Below, piece by piece: positions 54,518 through 62,117 of a DNA stretch of 64,000 nt. Numbering within the stretch: position 1 is the first letter of the stretch; each line of letters begins with the position of its first letter. The notes below the pieces were generated by a model. The model saw nothing but the letters and a program-made list of their open reading frames with translations, was not told where the DNA came from and did not search any database. Position numbers and translations under genes: made by a program. Source of the stretch: RSA9 sp036381195 (GTDB lineage Bacteria > Gemmatimonadota > Gemmatimonadetes > Longimicrobiales > RSA9); NCBI GenBank assembly GCA_036381195.1, contig DASVDH010000069.1:1-64000 (forward strand), written 5' to 3'.

Positions 54518-55311
54518 GGGAGGACCGGCTCCGTCGGCTGCTGGAGGAGGTGGCGGCCGGGCAGGTCGAGCCCGCCGCCGCCTTCGAGCGGATCGCGTGG
54601 CTGCCCGTCGAGGAGGTCGGCACGGCTGCGGCCGATCCTCCGGTCCCGTTCGCCCGGGTCGACCACCACCGTGCCGCGCGTCAGGGTTACCCGGAGGTTG
54701 TCTTCTGCCAGGGCAAGACGCCCGAGCAGGTCGTCGAGGTCTGCCGGCGCCTCGCCGTGCGGGGAGACGGCTTCCTTGCCACCCGCGCCGACGAGGCCGT
54801 GCGCGCCGCCCTGGCCGCTGCCTTCCCGGACGCGGCCGTCTCCGTGCCCGGCCGGATCGTGCATCTCCCGCCGGAGGAGCCGCTCGATGTCCCCACCCGC
54901 GGGCCCGTCCTGGTGGTCAGCGCCGGCACCAGCGACCTGCCCGTCGCGGAAGAAGCGGCCTGGACCGCGCGCGCGTTCGGCAACCCCGTCGAACGCCTCT
55001 ACGATGTCGGCGTCGCCGGCATCCACCGGCTGCTCCGCGAGTCCGAGGCGCTGCGTCGCGCCGCCGTCCTCATCGTCGTGGCCGGCATGGAGGGCGCGCT
55101 CCCGTCGGTCGTCGGCGGCCTCGTCTCGGCGCCCGTGATCGCCGTGCCCACCAGCGTGGGCTACGGCGCCTCGTTCGGCGGCCTCGCCGCCCTGCTCGGC
55201 ATGCTCAACTCCTGCGCCGCCGGCGTCGTCGTCGTCAACATCGACAACGGCTTCGGCGCCGCCTGCGCCGCCACCCGCATCAACCGGCTGGTTCCGGCGC
55301 CCGCGAAGTAG
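54514..55311 (+). CDS. larB: Nickel-pincer cofactor biosynthesis protein LarB
   Basis: LarB carboxylates and hydrolyses nicotinic acid adenine dinucleotide in making the nickel-pincer cofactor of lactate racemase and relatives. The 265-residue protein has ARVDHHRAARQGYPEVVFCQ, then the PurE-like domain VLVVSAGTSDLPVAEEAAWTA, RLYDVGVAGIHRLL, VVAGMEGALPSVVGGLV and PTSVGYGASFGGLAAL. larC, larE and larA are not adjacent. ATGA overlap with dusB. Confidence 0.92.
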   Translation: MREDRLRRLLEEVAAGQVEPAAAFERIAWLPVEEVGTAAADPPVPFARVDHHRAARQGYPEVVFCQGKTPEQVVEVCRRLAVRGDGFLATRADEAVRAALAAAFPDAAVSVPGRIVHLPPEEPLDVPTRGPVLVVSAGTSDLPVAEEAAWTARAFGNPVERLYDVGVAGIHRLLRESEALRRAAVLIVVAGMEGALPSVVGGLVSAPVIAVPTSVGYGASFGGLAALLGMLNSCAAGVVVVNIDNGFGAACAATRINRLVPAPAK

Positions 55312-55320
55312 CCCCGCCGG

Positions 55321-55349
55321 TTGACCGTGGAACCATTCTTGCCTAACTT
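55321..55349 (+). promoter_or_regulatory. Promoter of tmRNA, TTGACC-N17-TAACTT
   Basis: TTGACC (55321-55326) and TAACTTG (55344-55350) are exactly 17 bp apart. Transcription near 55356 would start about 11 nt before the mature tmRNA end, the usual short leader removed by RNase P. Confidence 0.8.
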
Positions 55350-55366
55350 GGGTTGTGCAAGCGCAA

Positions 55367-55725
55367 GGGGCCGATCCGGATTCGACGTGTTTAGTGAAGT
55401 CGGCGCCGCGTGCCGAGGTCCCGTCACCTCGAAAAAAGGCGGGAACACACACAAGTGCCAACTCTCAACTGGCGCTGGCTGCGTAAGTAATCTTGCGCAC
55501 CCGTCTCCGGTCGGACCGGGCCCGAGGTGAGGCCGGAGACGTCGATCGAATCGGGCTGGCCCGCCGCCGGTGCCGCGCCGGCGAAGGGCGAGAGTTCTCG
55601 CGGCTGGTCCGTGATCGGCCGTCCGCTGGCCGCTGACCGGACGAGGAGAGCAGAACAGCGGACTACGCACGTAGACGCGCTGAGGGATCTATTCGCGGAC
55701 GCGGGTTCGACTCCCGCCGGCTCCA
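55367..55725 (+). ncRNA. ssrA: Transfer-messenger RNA (tmRNA)
   Basis: The 359-nt RNA rescues stalled ribosomes. The tRNA-like ends pair GGGGCCG (55367-55373) with CGGCTCC (55718-55724), including the G3-U wobble that marks it for alanine, with A at 55725. The 5' segment has the conserved GATCCGGATTCGACG and the 3' T arm is CGGGTTCGACTCCCG. The tag reading frame begins GCC at 55457 and reads ANSQLALAA with TAA at 55484, ending in the ALAA degron. CCA is not encoded. Confidence 0.96.
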
Positions 55726-55734
55726 TGGACGAGA

Positions 55735-55758
55735 GGGGCGCCCACCGGCGCCCCTTTT
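55735..55758 (+). terminator. Intrinsic terminator of tmRNA
   Basis: GGGGCGCC (55735-55742) pairs with GGCGCCCC (55747-55754) around a CACC loop and is followed by TTTTCGTTTG. It lies ten bases after the tmRNA end and separates it from the convergent mlaD. Confidence 0.9.
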
Positions 55759-55800
55759 CGTTTGACCCGCCCGCGCCCAGGGGAGGGCAGGGGGTGCGCC

Positions 55801-56817
55801 TCAGAACACGTCCACGTTCACCTGCGGCCGGTAGCGCCGCGGGTTCGTCCGGATGTCGTTGATCAGCCGCTGGAGGTCCAGCACCGCGCGCAGCAGCTCG
55901 TCGTACAGGGCCGGGTCCGTGAGGAAGCGGCCCAGCGACCCGTCCGGCGCGGTGGCGCCGCGCAGGAACCCGGACAGGCCGAGCAGCGCGCTGTCCGCCC
56001 GGCCGACCGTCGCCACCAGGTCCTGGTAGAGCGAGTCGGTGCGCAGGAGCCGGCTCAGCGTTCCCTCCCCCCGCAGGATGAGCCCGCCCACGCTGTCCAC
56101 GCGCGCGATCGCGCTGCCGAGCTGCGCATAGAGCGTGGGATCGCGGATCAACCGTCCCAGGGCGCCATCCATCTGGTTGATCTCCCGCAGCACCGTCTCG
56201 AGCTGGCCGGCGCTCGCCGCGAATCGGAGGTAGAGATCGTCGTCCGTGAGCAGCCGGCCCAGCGTCCCCTCGCCCCGCTGCAGCCGGCTCGTGATGTCGT
56301 ACAGCCCGCGCACCACCCTCTGCGCGTCAGCGAGCACCTCCGCGGCCGTCGTCAGGACGTCCTCGATCTCTGGCGGCGGGACGCTCGGCAGGGTATCGCC
56401 GGGCTGGAGGACGCGCGCCTCCGGCGTGCCCGGCGCCACGTCCACGAAGCGGTCGCCCAGCAGGCCCTGCGTCCTGAGCCGTGCCTGCGAATCGCCGCGG
56501 ATCTGCTCCTGCACCTCCTCCGCCACCGCGAGGGTCAGCGCCACGTGGTTGCCGCCCCTCTTCTGCTCCATGGGGATGAAATCAATGCGCTTCACCTGGC
56601 CCACGCGCTGGCCAGCCAGCGTCACGGGCGAGCCCTCGGTGAGGCCGGCGGCGTTCGGAAACAGCGTGACCAGCTCGTAGCGGTCCGCGAAGACATCGAA
56701 GATCTCGCCGATGCGGAAGATCCCGTACCCCAGCAGCGCCAGCGCGACCAGGATCAGCGCGCCGACGCGGGCCTCGCGCCATCCGAGTGCGCCGCCACGA
56801 ATCGCGCGCCGCGCCAT
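55801..56817 (-). CDS. mlaD: MCE-domain protein MlaD-like (lipid transport)
   Basis: A 338-residue inner-membrane-anchored periplasmic protein of a Mla-type phospholipid transporter. One N-terminal helix (VGALILVALALLGYGIFRI) precedes the MCE domain (RYELVTLFPNAAGLTEGSPV, LAGQRVGQVKRIDF, LLGDRFVDVAPGTPEAR). A helical tail of about 190 residues with repeated GxLGRLLxDxxLY units (for example GEGTLGRLLTDDDLYLRF) resembles long MCE proteins that form tunnels. It lies 2 bp after mlaF. Confidence 0.9.
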   Translation of the reverse strand: MARRAIRGGALGWREARVGALILVALALLGYGIFRIGEIFDVFADRYELVTLFPNAAGLTEGSPVTLAGQRVGQVKRIDFIPMEQKRGGNHVALTLAVAEEVQEQIRGDSQARLRTQGLLGDRFVDVAPGTPEARVLQPGDTLPSVPPPEIEDVLTTAAEVLADAQRVVRGLYDITSRLQRGEGTLGRLLTDDDLYLRFAASAGQLETVLREINQMDGALGRLIRDPTLYAQLGSAIARVDSVGGLILRGEGTLSRLLRTDSLYQDLVATVGRADSALLGLSGFLRGATAPDGSLGRFLTDPALYDELLRAVLDLQRLINDIRTNPRRYRPQVNVDVF

Positions 56818-56819
56818 CC

Positions 56820-57635
56820 TCAGGCCGCCTCGACGAACGCACGGATGTACGGATCCTTCGCGGCGACCAGCTCGTCCGGCGTACCGTCGAACTGGATGCG
56901 ACCGTCACGCAGCAGGTTCACCCGCGAGGCGATCTTGAAGCCGGCGCGCAGGTCGTGCGTCACCACGACGGACGTCACGCCCAGCTCCCGCTGGAGCTTG
57001 CGGATCAGCTCGAGGATCGTCTCGACCGCGAGCGGGTCCAGTCCCGCCGTCGGCTCGTCGTACAACACGATCTCCGGGTCGGTCGCGATCGCCCGCGCGA
57101 TGCCGACGCGCTTCTGCATGCCCCCCGAGAGCTCGGCGGGCAGTTGGGCCGCCACCTTCTCCGGATCCAGGTCCACGACCCGCAGCCGCTCGCGGACGAT
57201 CTGTTCGATCTCGGTCTGCGGCAGACGCGTGTTCTCCTCGAGCGGGTATGCGACGTTCTCGAACACCGTCAGCGAGTCGAACAATGCCGCGTGCTGGAAC
57301 ACGATCCCGATGCGCTGGCGCATCCTCAGGACATCCCGGTACGGCATGCGCGTGATCTCCTGGCCGAACACCCGCACCGAGCCGCGGTCCGGCACCAGCA
57401 GCCGCAGGATCAGCCTGAGGATCGTGGACTTGCCCGTGCCGGATTCGCCGAGCACGAGCAGCGTCTCCCCTTCGCACACGTACATGTCGATGCCTCGCAG
57501 CACGGGCTCATCGAAGCTGAGCCACACGTCGCGCAGCTCGATCACCTTCCGGCCGCGGTGCACTCCGCGTCCCCGCCGCGCGGAACGGCCGCGCCCTCCG
57601 AGCGGCCCGTGGGCGTGCCTCAGTGCGCCATCCAC
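56820..57635 (-). CDS. mlaF: ABC transporter ATP-binding protein MlaF-like
   Basis: The ATPase of the Mla-type lipid transporter. It has VIELRDVWLSFDEPVLRGID, Walker A VLGESGTGKSTILRLIL, Q-loop FQHAALFDSLTVFENVAYPL, signature ELSGGMQKRVGIARAIA, Walker B IVLYDEPTAGLDPL and the H-loop VVVTHDLRAGF. The start is uncertain. The ATG at 57635 adds about 30 Arg/Gly-rich residues; GTG codons at 57563 or 57545 would give the usual family N-terminus but have poor spacing to an SD. Confidence 0.92.
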   Translation of the reverse strand: MDGALRHAHGPLGGRGRSARRGRGVHRGRKVIELRDVWLSFDEPVLRGIDMYVCEGETLLVLGESGTGKSTILRLILRLLVPDRGSVRVFGQEITRMPYRDVLRMRQRIGIVFQHAALFDSLTVFENVAYPLEENTRLPQTEIEQIVRERLRVVDLDPEKVAAQLPAELSGGMQKRVGIARAIATDPEIVLYDEPTAGLDPLAVETILELIRKLQRELGVTSVVVTHDLRAGFKIASRVNLLRDGRIQFDGTPDELVAAKDPYIRAFVEAA

Positions 57636-57675
57636 GACGCGGCCGGCTCCAGGCGGGGTATGCGGGTGGACGCGG

Positions 57676-58491
57676 TCATGGGATGGGCGGGAGCAACACC
57701 AGCAGGAGCTGGGTCATGAAGTAGTCCAGCGCGAAGATCAGCATCGAGGAGGCGACCACGGCCCGCGTCGTCGCACGTCCGACGCCCTCCGTGCCGCCCC
57801 GGGCAGCGAGGCCGAAATAGCACCCCGTGACGGCGATCACGCCCCCGAACACGACGGGCTTGAGCAGCCCGCTCACGAAGTCCCGCGGAAAGACGCCGCC
57901 CACGAAACCGCTGATGGCCAGGCCGGTCCAGACCCCGCGCAGGTAGACGTCGGGCGCGAGCTGCGTCCTCGTCGTCGCGATCAGCAGCCCGCCCAGGATC
58001 CCGATCGCATCCGCGGCGATGGTCAGCAGCGGCATCATCGTCAGCGCTGCCACGACGCGCGGCGTGACCAACTTCTTGATGGGGTCCGTCCCCATGCTCT
58101 GCATGGCATCGATCTGCTCGGTGACCTGCATCGCGCCCAGCTCGGCGGCGATGCCGGAGCCCGACCGCCCCGCCACCGCGAGCGAGGACAGCACCGGCCC
58201 CAGCTCGCGGACCATGGACGCGCCGACGAGGTTCCCCAGGTAGATCTCGGCCCCGAACTTCCCCAGCTCGACGGAGGTCTGCAGCGCCAGCACCATCCCC
58301 GTGAACAGGCCCGTCAGCAGCACGATCGGCAGCGAGCCGACGCCGAGCCGGTCCATCTGCGTCACCGCATCCCGCCAGTAAAAGGGCCGGGCCGCCGTGA
58401 ACCACAGCGCCCGCCCCCCGAGGAGGAAGTACTCCTGGACGCCCAGCGCGACGCCGCGCATCCACGAGTCCGCGGCGACCAGCACCCGCAT
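57676..58491 (-). CDS. mlaE: ABC transporter permease MlaE-like
   Basis: A 271-residue permease of the Mla/MCE transporter with five or six membrane helices. Family blocks are LPIVLLTGLFTGMVLALQTSVEL, split around the second helix, MVRELGPVLSSLAVAGRSGS, GAMQVTEQIDAMQSMGTDP and LVTPRVVAALTMMPLL. ATG 58491 follows GGGAGAG by six bases; a GTG two codons earlier is closer to that site. Gene order E-F-D is the usual one. Confidence 0.93.
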   Translation of the reverse strand: MRVLVAADSWMRGVALGVQEYFLLGGRALWFTAARPFYWRDAVTQMDRLGVGSLPIVLLTGLFTGMVLALQTSVELGKFGAEIYLGNLVGASMVRELGPVLSSLAVAGRSGSGIAAELGAMQVTEQIDAMQSMGTDPIKKLVTPRVVAALTMMPLLTIAADAIGILGGLLIATTRTQLAPDVYLRGVWTGLAISGFVGGVFPRDFVSGLLKPVVFGGVIAVTGCYFGLAARGGTEGVGRATTRAVVASSMLIFALDYFMTQLLLVLLPPIP

Positions 58492-58524
58492 CGTCACTCT
58501 CCCGGATGTCGTGGGCCCCTGCGC

Positions 58525-58553
58525 TTTACAAGCGCACGACGGCGTCCTAGCTT
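58525..58553 (+). promoter_or_regulatory. Promoter of the heptose kinase gene, TTTACA-N17-TAGCTT
   Basis: TTTACA (58525-58530) and TAGCTT (58548-58553) are 17 bp apart. Transcription near 58560 leaves about 50 nt before the GTG start. It lies between the divergent mlaE and kinase genes. Confidence 0.65.
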
Positions 58554-58612
58554 CAGGCGACTCGGCCCCGACCCCGGTTACACAAGTTCCGTGCCCTGAC
58601 CGCCATCTCGCA

Positions 58613-59605
58613 GTGGATCGCCTCGAACCCGCACGGCTCGACGTCCTGCTCGAACGCGCCCGCCGCGTCCGCGTCCTCGTCGTCGGCGACCTGATGCTCG
58701 ACGTCTATCTTCGCGGCTCCGCCTCGCGCATCTCGCCCGAGGCGCCCGTACCCGTCGTGCGCGTCCGCGACCGGTGGCACGCGCTCGGCGGCGCGGCCAA
58801 CGTGGCCCGCAACGTCGTCGCGCTCGGCGCGGCCTGCGAGCTGGTCGGCTGCATCGGCGGGGACGAGCCCGGCGCCCAGCTCCGCGATGAAATCGAGCGC
58901 GCCGGCATCGGCGCGCGCGGCATCAGGGTCGCACCCGGACGGCCGACCACGGTCAAGACCCGGCTCGTCGCACGCAACCAGCAGATCGCGCGCTTCGACA
59001 CCGAGCTGGACGAGGATGTCGGCCCGGACTCCGCGGCCGAGCTCATTACCGCGATCGAGACCCTCGCCCCCGACGCCGATGTCATCGTCCTCGAAGACTA
59101 CGACAAGGGCGTCCTCGCGCCGGCCGTCATCGCGGCTGCGCTGGAGGCGGGCCGTCGCCTCGGCGTGCCCGTCGTCGTCGACCCCAAGGAGCGTCACTTC
59201 TTCGACTACGCCGGCGCGACCGTCTTCAAGCCCAACCTCGTCGAGCTCGCGGCCGCGCTCCGCGCCCCGGTCATGGCCGACGACCCGCACTGGATGGAAC
59301 AGGTCCGCACCCGCCTCGCCTGCCTCAACCTGCTCGTCACGCTGGGCGAGGACGGCCTCTCGCTCGTGACCGGGGCGGGCGAGTTCGTCCGCGTCCCCAC
59401 CGTCGCCCGCTCCGTCTACGACGTCTCGGGCGCGGGCGACACCGTCACGGCCGTCGTCGCCACCGCGCTCGCGGCCGGCGCTTCGCTGCCCGAGGCCGCC
59501 GTGCTCGCCAACCACGCCGCCGGCATTCAGGTCGGCAAGGCGGGAGTGGCCGCCGTCACGGCGGAAGAGCTGCGCGCATCGGTTCGCGCCTATCAGATGG
59601 CGTGA
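58613..59605 (+). CDS. D-glycero-beta-D-manno-heptose-7-phosphate kinase (HldE N-terminal domain type)
   Basis: A 330-residue PfkB-fold kinase that resembles the RfaE domain I for LPS-core heptose. It has VLVVGDLMLDVYLRGSASRI, EAPVPVVRVRDRWHALGGAA, VDPKERHFFDYAGATVFKPN and the anion-hole motif DVSGAGDTVTAVVAT. It lacks the cytidylyl/adenylyltransferase domain of HldE, so a separate HldE domain II gene is expected elsewhere. The GTG start has no clear SD. Confidence 0.87.
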   Translation: MDRLEPARLDVLLERARRVRVLVVGDLMLDVYLRGSASRISPEAPVPVVRVRDRWHALGGAANVARNVVALGAACELVGCIGGDEPGAQLRDEIERAGIGARGIRVAPGRPTTVKTRLVARNQQIARFDTELDEDVGPDSAAELITAIETLAPDADVIVLEDYDKGVLAPAVIAAALEAGRRLGVPVVVDPKERHFFDYAGATVFKPNLVELAAALRAPVMADDPHWMEQVRTRLACLNLLVTLGEDGLSLVTGAGEFVRVPTVARSVYDVSGAGDTVTAVVATALAAGASLPEAAVLANHAAGIQVGKAGVAAVTAEELRASVRAYQMA

Positions 59606-59661
59606 GGCACGCGCGTTCGGGCATGCGCAAACGAACGCTCATCAGGGAGGAGGATGATTTG

Positions 59662-60048
59662 GTGACCGATCTGCGGAGAATCGAGACCGACCGTGCACCG
59701 CAGGCCATCGGGCCTTACAGCCAGGCGATCGTCGCGGGCAACCTCGTCTTCACGGCCGGCCAGGTCCCCTTCGATCCGGCGACCGCCCAGGTCGTCCCCG
59801 GGGACATCGCCGCGCAGACGGCGCGCGTGCTCGACAACCTCCGCGCCATCCTGGAGGCCGCGGGATCCTCGCTGCAGAACGTCGTGAAGACCACCGTGTT
59901 CCTCGCAGACATGAACGACTTCGCCGCGATGAACGAGGTCTACGCCCGCTACTTCGGGGATCACAGGCCGGCCAGGTCCACCGTCCAGGCCGCGCGCCTG
60001 CCCAAGGATGTCCGCGTTGAGATCGAGGCGATCGCGGTCATCGGCTGA
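59662..60048 (+). CDS. ridA: RidA-family enamine/imine deaminase
   Basis: RidA hydrolyses reactive 2-aminoacrylate and related enamines. The 128-residue protein has APQAIGPYSQAIVAGNLVFT, GQVPFDPATAQVVPGDI and NDFAAMNEVYARYF with the family arginine in RPARSTVQAARLPKDVRVEI. The GTG at 59662 with GGAGGAGG eight bases upstream was chosen; the longer frame adds residues absent from the family. Confidence 0.94.
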   Translation: MTDLRRIETDRAPQAIGPYSQAIVAGNLVFTAGQVPFDPATAQVVPGDIAAQTARVLDNLRAILEAAGSSLQNVVKTTVFLADMNDFAAMNEVYARYFGDHRPARSTVQAARLPKDVRVEIEAIAVIG

Positions 60049-60120
60049 TCCCGGCGCGCGCGGGAGTGTGCGCGATCGGTCGTGGCACCGCGCAACTCGT
60101 GCTGCCTGATCCCGGCGCGC
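60045..60120 (+). repeat. Direct repeat CTGATCCCGGCGCGC, two copies
   Basis: The 15-mer at 60045-60059 recurs at 60106-60120, 61 bp apart, both followed by G-rich sequence. The first copy includes the ridA stop codon. The pair lies in the 154-bp gap before tRNA-Sec; with this base composition it may be chance. Confidence 0.4.
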
Positions 60121-60202
60121 GGGGGCGCGTGGGGGCGCCGGGCCTTGACACGGCCCGCGCCCTCTGCGCATCCCTTGCGAGCCGGTGCGTCCGGCGCACC
60201 GG

Positions 60203-60296
60203 GGGGCCGCATGGTGGCTGGTGCTGCCTCTGATCTTCAAAATCAGCGAGGGCGGCGAACAACTGCCCTGGTGGGTTCGATTCCCACGCGGTCCCG
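60203..60296 (+). tRNA. selC: tRNA-Sec (anticodon UCA)
   Basis: The 94-nt gene shows the hallmarks of selenocysteine tRNA. It has an 8-bp acceptor stem (GGGGCCGC with GCGGTCCC, one G-U), a 6-bp D stem with a 4-nt loop (GGTGGC-TGGT-GCTGCC), and an anticodon loop CTTCAAA with TCA at 60237-60239. The variable arm is long (AGGGC/GCCCT). The T arm is GTGGG-TTCGATT-CCCAC, and the discriminator is G. CCA is not encoded. A TTGACA at 60145 might be its -35, but no good -10 follows. Confidence 0.95.
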
Positions 60297-60394
60297 TGGC
60301 TGCCCGGCGCGGCACCTTCTCCCGGCCGCGGCTGTACTACCTGCGCGGTGCCTTTCGTGCCCGCGCGGCGTGCCTGTCGCCAGGAGGTTCGCTC

Positions 60395-61075
60395 ATCCGT
60401 ATCACCGCGCTCTCGCCGCTACCCGGGCGGCCCGGTCGGGTCGCCGTCAGCGTGGACGGCGTCACCCGCTGCACCGCCGCCATCGAGGTCGTCGCGGCCG
60501 CGGGCCTGCACGTCGGCGACGCGGTCGAGGAGTCGGCGCTCGCACGGCTCGAGCGGGCCGATCTCGCGTGGCGAGTCCGTCAGGCCGCCTTCGATCTGCT
60601 CGCCTACAGGCCGCGGTCCCTCGAGGAGCTGCGGCGCCGCCTGCTGCGCAAGTCGTTCCCGGAGGACGCCGTGGACGCCTGCCTGGCGGACCTCCGGGCC
60701 CGTGGCTGGCTCGATGACGAGGCGTTCGCCGCCGGATTCGTGCGCGACCGCATCCGCCGCAGGCCTCGCGGGCGCCGCGCCCTCGTCTTCGAGCTGCGCG
60801 CGCGCGGCGTGGCGCCGGAGCGGGCCGCGGGGGCCGTGGAGGAGGTCTTCCGCGAGGATGGCGTCTCCGAGCTGGACCTCGCCCGCGCGGCTGCGAAGGC
60901 CTGGCGCCGCAGGGCAGGGAAGGAAGCAGCCCGTGCCGGCGCGGCCTGCACGGCCTCGGCGGACGCCCGACGGCTGCGCGACCGCCGTCGTCTCCATGCC
61001 TACCTGATGCGCCGCGGGTTCAGCGCGGCGGTCGTCGGCGAAGTCGTCGCCGAGATCGCCCGGCGCAGCGATTGA
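60395..61075 (+). CDS. recX: Regulatory protein RecX
   Basis: RecX limits RecA filament growth. The 226-residue protein has RITALSPLPGRPGRVAVSVD, then RecX repeats: AFDLLAYRPRSLEELRRRLL, DLRARGWLDDEAFAAGFVRD, RRRPRGRRALVFELRARGVA and DRRRLHAYLMRRGFSAAVVG. The start is puzzling. Homologues begin just before RITAL, where the codon is ATC at 60395, placed seven bases after a full AGGAGG. The only upstream standard codon in frame is GTG 60296, which is the last base of tRNA-Sec and would add 33 odd residues. Confidence 0.85.
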   Translation: MRITALSPLPGRPGRVAVSVDGVTRCTAAIEVVAAAGLHVGDAVEESALARLERADLAWRVRQAAFDLLAYRPRSLEELRRRLLRKSFPEDAVDACLADLRARGWLDDEAFAAGFVRDRIRRRPRGRRALVFELRARGVAPERAAGAVEEVFREDGVSELDLARAAAKAWRRRAGKEAARAGAACTASADARRLRDRRRLHAYLMRRGFSAAVVGEVVAEIARRSD

Positions 61076-61100
61076 GTCTGCCGCGCAGGAGTCGGATCCT

Positions 61101-62117
61101 CTGAGCCATTCCGTCCGCGATCTGGGCACGGCTCCCGTTACCGTCCGGGACGCCCCAAGCGCCGCCGAGCGCCGCATCGGCGAGGCCGACCGCGTTGCGG
61201 TCATCCTGAACCCCGTGGCCGGCGGCGGCCGGGCGCGCCGGCTGCGCGCAGAGATCGAGCGCGAGCTCGCGGCGCGGCGCATCGCGTTCTCTCTGGAGCA
61301 AACCGAGGGGCCCGGCCACGCGCGGGAGCTCGCCCGCGCGGCCGCCATGCGCGATGCCACCATCGTCATCGCCGCCGGTGGCGACGGCACGGTGCACGAG
61401 GTCGTCAACGGCCTGCTCGGCGCGGCCGCGGAGCCGCTCCGTCTTCCCACGCTCGGCGTGCTGCCCATCGGCACCGGCAATGACTTCGTCAAGGCGATCC
61501 ACCCGCGATTCGCCCGCGCGCGGACGTATCGGGCGCTGGACACCGCGCTGGTCCGCCGTTTCGACGTCGGCCGCGCCGAGTGGGACGGCCAGGTCGAGTA
61601 CTTCGTCAACGGCATGGGGACCGGGGTCGACGTGGAGGTCGTGCGGCGCATCGGGCGCCTGCCCCCTCTGCCCGGCGTGCTGCGGTACCTCATCGCGGCC
61701 GTCCAGGCGCTCCGCAGCTTCCGCCCGGTGCCGCTGCGGGTGTCCCTGGACGGGCACGGCCTCGAGCAGCGCACGATGCTGTTCGCCGTCGGCAACGGCC
61801 CGTGTCAGGGTGGCGGCTTTTACCTGACCCCGCAGGCCGCGCCCGATGATGAGCGGTTCGATGTCTGCATCGTCGATGAGTTGAGCTACATGGAGATCGC
61901 CGCCGTGCTGCCTCGCGTGATGCGAGGCAGCCATGGCCGATCCCCGAAGGTGAAGATGGAACGAGCGCGCACGATCGTGGTCGAGGGCCCCGCCGGGGCG
62001 CCCTTCTTCTTCCAGATGGACGGGGAGCTCCGCGAGGCCCGCGAGACCCCCGTCCGCGTGCAGCTCGCGCCGGCCGCGCTCCCGGTCCTCGCGCCGGCGG
62101 GAGGGGGACGGCCATGA
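61101..62117 (+). CDS. Diacylglycerol/lipid kinase (DAGK catalytic family)
   Basis: A soluble lipid kinase of the YegS/DgkB type, about 338 residues. It has VAVILNPVAGGGRARRLRAE, the nucleotide motif IVIAAGGDGTVHEVVNGLL, LGVLPIGTGNDFVKAIH and the C-terminal FFFQMDGELREARETP. The first standard start codon in frame, GTG 61215, lies inside the NPVAGGG motif and is too late. The best candidate is CTG 61101, nine bases after GCAGGAG; no ATG, GTG or TTG occurs in frame between. It follows recX by 25 bp. Confidence 0.87.
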   Translation: MSHSVRDLGTAPVTVRDAPSAAERRIGEADRVAVILNPVAGGGRARRLRAEIERELAARRIAFSLEQTEGPGHARELARAAAMRDATIVIAAGGDGTVHEVVNGLLGAAAEPLRLPTLGVLPIGTGNDFVKAIHPRFARARTYRALDTALVRRFDVGRAEWDGQVEYFVNGMGTGVDVEVVRRIGRLPPLPGVLRYLIAAVQALRSFRPVPLRVSLDGHGLEQRTMLFAVGNGPCQGGGFYLTPQAAPDDERFDVCIVDELSYMEIAAVLPRVMRGSHGRSPKVKMERARTIVVEGPAGAPFFFQMDGELREARETPVRVQLAPAALPVLAPAGGGRP

